From: Verrucomicrobiota bacterium
GTDB taxonomy: Bacteria; Verrucomicrobiota; Verrucomicrobiia; Opitutales; Coraliomargaritaceae
Direction of reading: 5' to 3'
Length of the DNA stretch: 7,247 bases
Assembly: GCA_027620575.1 (NCBI GenBank)
Contig: JAQCDT010000061.1
Coordinates: 1 to 7,247 of the forward strand
Shown here: piece after piece, positions 1 to 5,797 of the stretch
Numbering within the stretch: position 1 is the first letter of the stretch
Layout: the number at the start of each line of letters is the position of its first letter
Notes under the pieces: generated by a model
Seen by the model: the letters and a program-made list of their open reading frames with translations, nothing else
The model's database searches: none
Told to the model about the DNA's origin: nothing
Made by a program: the position numbers and the translations under genes

Positions 1-20
1 AAAATGCAAAAAAATGCAAA
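1..20. repeat. Perfect tandem repeat of AAAATGCAAA (2 copies)
   Basis: Bases 1-10 and 11-20 are identical copies of AAAATGCAAA. The array touches the left edge, so further copies may lie outside the window. A 10-bp period equals about one helical turn, which would suit a protein binding the same DNA face twice, but in AT-rich DNA two copies can also arise by slippage. No function is assigned. Confidence 0.6.
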
Positions 21-120
21 ATATACTCGCCAGAATTTTATTACCGATTAGGTTAACAAATGTTTATTAATTAAATTACATATCTACTTTTAGGATTGTT
101 GATTCATTCCTTACATTAGA

Positions 121-134
121 CTTTGTAAACAAAG
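121..134. promoter_or_regulatory. Perfect 14-bp dyad, candidate operator or leader hairpin
   Basis: CTTTGT (121-126) and ACAAAG (129-134) are perfect inverted repeats separated by AA. The dyad ends 11 bases before the ATG at 146. A symmetric site so close to the start could be a repressor operator. It is less likely to be a stable RNA hairpin, because the 2-base loop is too tight unless the inner pairs open. It does not match a regulator consensus I can name with confidence. Confidence 0.4.
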
Positions 135-145
135 TTAAATTTTTT

Positions 146-3100
146 ATGAAAACAATCCTATCTACCAACTCTCTAACCCTTTTTATTTGTACTGGCTTAT
201 TCTTATTAGGTTTAAAACCAGTTTGCGAAGCAAATTTGCCAAATGCGCTTTCCATTGAAGTCAAAGATGTTATTGAATGGGACACTACTTCTGGACAAAC
301 CTATCAATTGCAAAAAAGCACGACTTCTGGAGTATGGAATGACGAAGGAAGCCTTGGACAAGGAGACGGACACTCTGTACAACATGAGTTAAATGCCTTA
401 GAGCCTGGAGCAGAGTATCGTATTGTGAAAACGATCAATAGCAATGAGAACCCATTAGCTGTATGGAGTGCTTTTGAAGATGGTGCCTCTCAAACCTATG
501 TGAGTGGTGCAAACAATGATATTTTTACTTTCCCTGCTAGTTCACCTGAATGGGATGGCTTCTATAATACAGTGACCGATATGTATCCACTGACATTCTC
601 CAATGGTGGTACCATTACATTCACAGCGTACATGGCTGAAGAAGGTGAAAGCAGTTCATCTGGGCCTAGTGGACCTGGTGGCTCTACGAATCCGATAAGC
701 ACAAATTCTGCGAGTGTGTATTTTCGTTTTGAAAAAAATCCTTATCCTGATATTAATCCATACTTCAATACCTCAGAGGTGGTGATAAGTGGTACCACTC
801 CTACAGAATACTCAGTTTCTTTTCCCTCTCAAGGAAGCAATACTTTTCGTTCCTTCATTTTATATATTGTGGATAGGGACACTCCTGTAGTTATACAAAA
901 CTTACGCGTGACTGATGATTCAACTGTAGCAGGCGAAGAAGAGGTTGTTTCATTGACTCCAGAAAGAATCACTGAAGTTTCGTTCCCCTCTTTAAATGGA
1001 GTTGAATACGATATCATGGAATCCTCAAATTTGATGGATTGGACTGACTATGGAAGCAACGTAATGGGTAATGGAAACACACAGACCATTACTATGACCA
1101 TGGAACAAGCGAGTCGTTTTATTCGTGTGGTTGAGCCTACCTATGAATTATTTGCTCCCACAGATGCAAGTGCTAGCCAAAGCCTAATTGAAAACGCCAT
1201 ATCTATCTCATGGAATCCTAGTACCACGCCTACTGTCGTCGGATACCGAGTGTATTATGGAACTGATTCCAGTAATCTAGATCAAATTATTGATGTGACT
1301 AATGGAAATTCCGTTACCGTTACAGATCTAATACCCGAGACGACATACTACTTTGCAATAGCTGCCTACACCTTTGACGAAGAAACTGATGCTAGCTCTA
1401 CTCTATTTTCTGCGACCCCTGCACAATCCATTACTTTAGTCCCATTATTTGATGAAACGACAGCATTAGAGCCAGAAACTAGTATTGATACCGATAGAGC
1501 TCTATATACTTATGTCTCTGATAGAGGACGTGGACGCCATGCACGAGAAGTAGAAATTGCCTCTAGTCCAGCGCTATATGACATTTATCTAGATAGTTAT
1601 TGGAATGGCCGTGCCTATTACTTTGAGATTATTGATCGTGTAGGTAAAGCAGAATGGGTCGGTACTCCACTAGAAGATACAATTACCATAAATAGTACCT
1701 TCCAATATGAATTAGCTGCACCTGAAATGAGGACTTTTTACCTTGGGACAGGGACCGTAGCAAATTACTATTACAATTATAATCCAAAAGGGCCTGGCGA
1801 TACTGCAGAAGCGGGACGAAGAGGTCATAGAACCGTGGATGGTACAGATATTTATACTGATGCCATTGGTAAATACACCTACACTTTTAGAGGGAACCCT
1901 AAAACCGGTCAGCCAATGAAAGCTGGAGACCGCATGGAAATTGAATTAAGTGTTTTCGGTCTACCTCCTACAAATAAAGGAAGGTCTAATTATTACGGAA
2001 CTGCATTTTTGTATGTCATTGGTGAAGGATTACAACCTTGGTATGCGCAAAAAGACTTATCCGTAAAGTACGACTACACATATTCCCATGGCGAGCAATC
2101 CGACCTCCATCCATTGCCTACAGGTGCTCAAGCTTACTTAGCAGACTCCTATCCATTACCTGAATCTGCTTGGCTAGGAGGTTTAACAACGCATCACACA
2201 CAGTATTCAGCAGAGCCAAAACGTGCCTACAAGCAGATGGCCTACAATCTTGCACCGATCAATTCCCAAGCATTTATGGATGGAAGACGCCTGCACCATA
2301 CAGATTTCCAAGATGGCTCACACTCTGAACCTGACAATGATATATTCTATACACATGTAGGAAAGCGTGGTCCTGATTTTATTAATACCAGTTGCGTGTC
2401 TTGCCACACGAATAATGGACGCGCAATTCCTAACAATCCTGGTGATTTAATGACTAAATCAATCGTCCGAGTCGGTGTTGATTCTGGTGCTACAATACAT
2501 CCAAGCTTAGGAACTGTATTACAAGTACAATCAACTTCTGGTAGTGCTGAAAAAACAGCTTACCGAGCTGCGTACACTGAAATTCCTGGCACCTACGGCG
2601 ATGGCACTTCGTATACATTGAGAAAGCCTAATTATACTTTTGGAGGTGAGTCCCCTGATTTCTACTCAGTTCGCTCCGCACCTCAATTGGTAGGACTTGG
2701 CCTACTAGAAGCTGTAGCCGAAGAAACTATTGTGAATTTATCTGACCCTAATGATATCAATAGTGATGGAATATCCGGCCGTATTAATGCACTAAATGAT
2801 CCTGAGACTGGTAAAATTCGCCTTGGTCGTTTCGGTTACAAAGCCTCAAAAGCAAGACTCAGACACCACATAGCCAGTGCCCTCAATACTGATATGGGTG
2901 TGACTACCACCATTTACCCAACGATTGACTTTAAAAACACTGCAACCTCTTTAGAAATCAATGATTCTGAACTCGATCTCATGTATCGCTATGTTGCCTT
3001 GCTCGCGCTGATGCCTCAACGAGATTTTGATGATGCCGATGTTATAGAAGGGAAGCAGTTATTCTCACAAGCAAACTGTGTCGCTTGTCACGTGGAAACA

Positions 3101-3436
3101 CTTCAAACGAGTGATTATCACCCTTTAACTGAACTAAGAAGTCAAACCATTCACCCTTATACTGATCTTCTCTTGCATGATATGGGAACAGGATTAGCAG
3201 ACAATATGGGCGAAGGACTTGCATCGGGTTCAGAATGGAGAACTGCTCCACTTTGGAACATCGGATACACCGAATATGTGAGCTATGATGAAGCATACTT
3301 ACACGATGGACGTGCACGAACATTAGAAGAAGCGATCTTATGGCATGGCGGTGAAGCTGAAGCCTCTAAAGAAGCCTTCAGAACAATGTCTGCATCTGAC
3401 CGAAGTAAGTTAATTGCTTTCTTAAAATCACTCTAA
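146..3436 (+). CDS. Secreted multidomain di-heme oxidoreductase (DHOR/DUF1111 family) with FN3 and beta-sandwich modules
   Basis: Predicted exported c-type di-haem redox protein of the DHOR family, distantly related to MauG and di-haem peroxidases; its substrate is unknown. Seen: a signal peptide (hydrophobic core about 9-23, likely cleavage after CEA at 27-29); an S-x-x-x-W module at 34-95; a beta-sandwich, possibly carbohydrate-binding, at about 105-258 with a Gly/Ser/Pro-rich insert at 164-190; a second S-x-x-x-W module at 266-332; a fibronectin type III domain at about 335-425; a long region at about 435-740 containing RGRGRHARE (459-467); and the DHOR core to the end. Haem motifs are CVSCH (750-754) and CVACH (978-982). 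Family landmarks are RSAPQLVGLGLLEA (843-856), DGISGRIN (874-881), GRFGYKA (894-900) and LHDGRARTLEEAILWHGG (1052-1069). After signal removal the only four cysteines are the haem ones. The ATG at 146 is chosen because the signal peptide follows directly. At 1096 residues it is longer than simple DUF1111 proteins, owing to the N-terminal modules. No Shine-Dalgarno is visible. The gene is convergent with the cupredoxin gene. Confidence 0.88.
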   Translation: MKTILSTNSLTLFICTGLFLLGLKPVCEANLPNALSIEVKDVIEWDTTSGQTYQLQKSTTSGVWNDEGSLGQGDGHSVQHELNALEPGAEYRIVKTINSNENPLAVWSAFEDGASQTYVSGANNDIFTFPASSPEWDGFYNTVTDMYPLTFSNGGTITFTAYMAEEGESSSSGPSGPGGSTNPISTNSASVYFRFEKNPYPDINPYFNTSEVVISGTTPTEYSVSFPSQGSNTFRSFILYIVDRDTPVVIQNLRVTDDSTVAGEEEVVSLTPERITEVSFPSLNGVEYDIMESSNLMDWTDYGSNVMGNGNTQTITMTMEQASRFIRVVEPTYELFAPTDASASQSLIENAISISWNPSTTPTVVGYRVYYGTDSSNLDQIIDVTNGNSVTVTDLIPETTYYFAIAAYTFDEETDASSTLFSATPAQSITLVPLFDETTALEPETSIDTDRALYTYVSDRGRGRHAREVEIASSPALYDIYLDSYWNGRAYYFEIIDRVGKAEWVGTPLEDTITINSTFQYELAAPEMRTFYLGTGTVANYYYNYNPKGPGDTAEAGRRGHRTVDGTDIYTDAIGKYTYTFRGNPKTGQPMKAGDRMEIELSVFGLPPTNKGRSNYYGTAFLYVIGEGLQPWYAQKDLSVKYDYTYSHGEQSDLHPLPTGAQAYLADSYPLPESAWLGGLTTHHTQYSAEPKRAYKQMAYNLAPINSQAFMDGRRLHHTDFQDGSHSEPDNDIFYTHVGKRGPDFINTSCVSCHTNNGRAIPNNPGDLMTKSIVRVGVDSGATIHPSLGTVLQVQSTSGSAEKTAYRAAYTEIPGTYGDGTSYTLRKPNYTFGGESPDFYSVRSAPQLVGLGLLEAVAEETIVNLSDPNDINSDGISGRINALNDPETGKIRLGRFGYKASKARLRHHIASALNTDMGVTTTIYPTIDFKNTATSLEINDSELDLMYRYVALLALMPQRDFDDADVIEGKQLFSQANCVACHVETLQTSDYHPLTELRSQTIHPYTDLLLHDMGTGLADNMGEGLASGSEWRTAPLWNIGYTEYVSYDEAYLHDGRARTLEEAILWHGGEAEASKEAFRTMSASDRSKLIAFLKSL

Positions 3437-3455
3437 AACTTTAATCAGTTAGAGT
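3430..3455. terminator. Inverted repeat across both stop codons, possible bidirectional terminator
   Basis: ACTCTAA (3430-3436) pairs perfectly with TTAGAGT (3449-3455). After a 2-base bulge, CT (3439-3440) pairs with AG (3447-3448), leaving a 6-base loop. The left arm contains the TAA of the DHOR gene and the loop contains the stop of the cupredoxin gene, so one hairpin would serve both convergent transcripts. Only TTTT tracts follow on either side (3459-3462 on +, and the AAAA at 3424-3427 read as T on -), and the stem is AT-rich. It would be a weak intrinsic terminator, and the call is tentative. Confidence 0.4.
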
Positions 3456-4316
3456 TGCTTTTAAGAATAAGCTACTTTCAGAAGCTTCAACGGTCTCAGT
3501 TTGTAATAAATCCCATGAATCTAAATCAGTACTTGAATAAATACTGAGTATCTTCGTTGAAGGAGCTGTTAGAGCGTATTCTTCTCCGTAGACAAGCATG
3601 TTTTCACCACCCATGTAACCATGATAGAGACAAATTAATGAAGCCGTACCGAAGTTTCCAGAGACATAAACGGTTAAGTCGCCATAGTAGAAATCTTTAC
3701 CACTTCCATCGACAAGTTTTTTGTCCACGTCGCCAACATAGGTAATATTAGTAGCGTTGGATAAAGCCATTGGGTGAGACTCAGGTACATTTTTAAATGT
3801 ATATGTGCCGATACCGAGTCCATATTCACTGACGTATTCAGTATTTCCATTGAGCGTGTATTTATTTCCGTTTGAACTGACAATTAAAACATCGGTCTCA
3901 AAAGAATTAATCTGTTCTGGGTTCGAAGCATTAGCTAGATTAAATGAGCCGTTCATTCCCCCATGGAATACACACACATAGGTCAATGTGTAAGACGAAT
4001 AATCAATATTAGCATCTAATGTAAAGGTTTCACTGTCACCCGTTCCTAGATTGTTCACCAAATAGGTAATCTGGTTATTACTGTCTTTAATATACATTCT
4101 AAAAGGATGTGCATCCGTGTTTAATCCAATAAATGTATAGGATTCCCCAGCAACTAAGCTGTCCGAACCCGAACCAACAAAATTAAAAGGCTGATTTTTA
4201 CTTTCATCTAAATAAAAATTATAGAAAGGACTGCTAAATCCTGTGGTTTCCACATAAATTGTGGTCGCAGAGGCAATTACCTGCACTAGTAAAAATAAAG
4301 TTAATAGTCTGATCAT
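3441..4316 (-). CDS. Secreted protein with two tandem cupredoxin (type-1 copper) domains
   Basis: Predicted exported blue-copper electron carrier; its partner is unknown. The 291-residue protein starts with a clear signal peptide (hydrophobic 3-15, likely cleavage after ASA at 15-17). Domain 1 (about 20-126) has a full ligand set: H70 in AHPF, then C115, H118 and M121 in CVFHGGM. Domain 2 (about 140-245) has H181 in SHPM, then C229, H232 and M235 in CLYHGYM. Both use C-x2-H-x2-M, the spacing seen in amicyanin, rather than the C-x2-H-x4-M of plastocyanin. The two ligand cysteines are the only cysteines. The C-terminus (about 255-291) contains SSTDLDSW, a module related to those in the DHOR protein across the convergent junction. 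The ATG at 4316 is supported by the signal peptide, although the preceding TATCCTC is not a Shine-Dalgarno. It lies 53 bases after the symporter gene on the same strand and could be its distal operon member or have its own promoter. The copper-domain call is strong; the physiological role is open. Confidence 0.85.
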   Translation of the reverse strand: MIRLLTLFLLVQVIASATTIYVETTGFSSPFYNFYLDESKNQPFNFVGSGSDSLVAGESYTFIGLNTDAHPFRMYIKDSNNQITYLVNNLGTGDSETFTLDANIDYSSYTLTYVCVFHGGMNGSFNLANASNPEQINSFETDVLIVSSNGNKYTLNGNTEYVSEYGLGIGTYTFKNVPESHPMALSNATNITYVGDVDKKLVDGSGKDFYYGDLTVYVSGNFGTASLICLYHGYMGGENMLVYGEEYALTAPSTKILSIYSSTDLDSWDLLQTETVEASESSLFLKATLTD

Positions 4317-4369
4317 GAGGATACAACTGTTGTGTTAAAAAAACCTTACAAAAAGCTTAAAAGCATGAT
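4317..4369 (-). other. 53-bp gap between the symporter and cupredoxin genes
   Basis: Read on the - strand, this gap is AT-rich and holds T-runs and a short near-palindrome, ACAAC-A-GTTGT (4325-4335), whose 1-base loop is too small for a real hairpin. A GCTT-TT-AAGC element followed by TTTTT lies just after the symporter stop, but four base pairs with a 2-base loop do not make a convincing terminator. No clear promoter hexamers are seen. Read-through from the symporter gene is therefore plausible, and an independent cupredoxin promoter is not excluded. Confidence 0.35.
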
Positions 4370-5773
4370 CTAGTTAGCCGCTCTGCGTACTTCTAACTCA
4401 GCCTGAATCGTATCGGTTTGCTTCTGTGTTAAAGGAAACCAGAACAAGATAATACCATTGATTAGGGCAAGTCCTCCAGGAATGATTGAATACATCATTA
4501 GAATACCATTAAGAGCTTCAGGGGTTTGTGCCTGATTCGCAACATAGCCGAAGAGTGCCAACATACTCGCCGCAGCTGAAGCACCAATCGTATAACCAAA
4601 CTTTTGAGCAAACATTGTAGCTGAGAAAATTAATCCAGTCGAACGACGATTAAATTTCCATTCATTATAATCTGCAACATCTGTGTAAAGCGCCCAAACA
4701 ATTGCCGGTGTAGGTCCTGCCACTAAACTTGCAAAAATATTCACCATAAAGATTAAATTAACGGATTCCGGTGGGATCACATAAAAAGAAATAACCGCTA
4801 CCGCATTAATCAGAGTGAGAAGGATTAAGCCATTTCGTTTGCCAAATAATTTGCCCACATGGCCACTGAATGCGCAACCGATTAAGAATGCAATAGAACC
4901 AGTCGTCATAAAGACCGTGATGATATCAAAATCTAAAGGAAATAAGCCTAAATTAAGAGAAAATACGGGGCCCTCTCCGACTCCAATTACATATTTGAAA
5001 TAATACACAGTGACTGCGTTACGAATAGCAACATTGGCTAAAGTACAAATACCAGCGACCGCCATAATCAAGAAAGGTAAATTTCCCAATAAAAACTTAA
5101 TATCATCTTTGACGTGAACCTTTACCTGCGGCTGTGGCTTAATTCTCTCTTTGGTATTTTTAAAACAAAATAAGAACATTAAAACGGATAAAACAGCAAA
5201 AATTGCCATGGTAATGGACCACCCTTTTTGCTCGTCTCCTGCACCAATTAACCCGATGAGGGGCAGCGTTAAGAGCACGACTAACAACTGTGCGCCAAAA
5301 GCACCCATAAACCTAAAGGTCGATAAAGAGACACGATCATCTGAATTGGGTGACATCACGCCCATCAAGGCAGAATAAGGCACGTTAATCGCTGTGTAGA
5401 CCATTTTGATGGAAATATAGGTGGTCCAAACAAAGATTAATTTACCGAGTTCACCCAATTCGGGGCCGGCAAAAACGGCATAAAATAATACACCATAAGG
5501 GATCGCAAACCATTTTAAATAAGGACGGTATTTTCCCGATGTTGTATTTGTTCTATCTGCGATGGCACCCATCATTGGATCATTAATCGCATCCCATATT
5601 CCACCGACAAAGAGCATCAGACCCACTGCAGCGGCATTTAATCCGAATACATCGGTCAAATAGACCATTAAAAATACATTGATGACGTGGAATGACAGAT
5701 TGGAGGCGAAATCTCCACTGGCGTAAGCAATTTTTTCTTTAAATTTAAGAAGAGGGGTATTTTGAGTTTTCAT
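4370..5773 (-). CDS. GPH-family (MelB-like) cation-coupled glycoside symporter
   Basis: Inner-membrane MFS-fold transporter of the glycoside-pentoside-hexuronide:cation symporter family, expected to import a mono- or oligosaccharide or glycoside with Na+ or H+. The 467 residues match the usual family length and give about 12 hydrophobic segments, with a basic central cytoplasmic loop at about 205-226. Family signatures are visible: D21 in the first segment (MelB D19), GIWDAINDPMMG at 58-69 with D61, N64 and D65 at the MelB D55/N58/D59 cation site, IADRT...GKYRP at 71-84, YTDVADY at 363-369 and a K391 near the position of MelB K377. MelB D124 is replaced by N130 (YTAINVPYSAL), as in many non-melibiose members. 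The exact sugar cannot be read from sequence. The ATG at 5773 directly precedes the conserved start of the domain; no Shine-Dalgarno is seen. It follows the unknown large gene after 24 bases, which suggests cotranscription and a shared sugar pathway. Confidence 0.92.
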   Translation of the reverse strand: MKTQNTPLLKFKEKIAYASGDFASNLSFHVINVFLMVYLTDVFGLNAAAVGLMLFVGGIWDAINDPMMGAIADRTNTTSGKYRPYLKWFAIPYGVLFYAVFAGPELGELGKLIFVWTTYISIKMVYTAINVPYSALMGVMSPNSDDRVSLSTFRFMGAFGAQLLVVLLTLPLIGLIGAGDEQKGWSITMAIFAVLSVLMFLFCFKNTKERIKPQPQVKVHVKDDIKFLLGNLPFLIMAVAGICTLANVAIRNAVTVYYFKYVIGVGEGPVFSLNLGLFPLDFDIITVFMTTGSIAFLIGCAFSGHVGKLFGKRNGLILLTLINAVAVISFYVIPPESVNLIFMVNIFASLVAGPTPAIVWALYTDVADYNEWKFNRRSTGLIFSATMFAQKFGYTIGASAAASMLALFGYVANQAQTPEALNGILMMYSIIPGGLALINGIILFWFPLTQKQTDTIQAELEVRRAAN

Positions 5774-5797
5774 AAAGGGTTAAGTCAAATGGATGAG

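Larger units (their letters stand above)
1..145 (+). promoter_or_regulatory. AT-rich leader region upstream of the di-heme oxidoreductase gene
   Basis: This is the only sizeable non-coding stretch in the window and must carry at least part of the promoter and 5' untranslated region of the + strand gene starting at 146. It is very AT-rich, with a TTAATTAA palindrome at 67-74. TACATT at 112-117 could pass as a -10 element, but no good -35 hexamer sits 16-18 bases before it, so no promoter is assigned. It also holds a tandem repeat (1-20) and a dyad (121-134), listed separately. The bases just before the ATG are A/T-rich with no Shine-Dalgarno-like GGAG or AGGA. Confidence 0.45.

Noticed and set aside
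212..235. Lipoprotein signal at Cys27 of the DHOR protein
   Set aside because: The preceding residues LKPV do not fit a lipobox (L-[AS]-[GA]-C); cleavage after CEA by signal peptidase I fits better.
76..285. Open frame of 69 codons on the - strand over the DHOR leader and 5' end
   Set aside because: It overlaps the signal-peptide region of a well-supported gene, has no recognisable domain, and its composition looks like a reverse-strand shadow.
3042..3323. Open frame of 93 codons on the - strand inside the DHOR core
   Set aside because: It lies entirely opposite the second haem motif and conserved DHOR blocks; its translation is Cys/His-rich in an unstructured way and matches no family.
2363..3436. 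Naming the haem protein MauG or a cytochrome c peroxidase
   Set aside because: The conserved blocks fit the DHOR/DUF1111 family; the size and N-terminal modules do not fit MauG, and no methylamine dehydrogenase genes are present.
3557..3883. Open frames on both strands within the cupredoxin gene
   Set aside because: They overlap the conserved second copper domain in other frames and show no protein-like features.
3441..4316. Naming the cupredoxin protein amicyanin
   Set aside because: Only the ligand spacing is shared; amicyanin is a single-domain protein of about 100 residues encoded in mau clusters.
4349..4363. GCTT-TT-AAGC plus TTTTT as an intrinsic terminator after the symporter gene
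   Set aside because: A four-base-pair stem with a 2-base loop is too weak and sterically poor.
4815..5378. Two + strand open frames opposite the symporter gene
   Set aside because: Both are antisense to conserved membrane segments and their translations are low-complexity, Lys/Pro/Asn-rich shadows.
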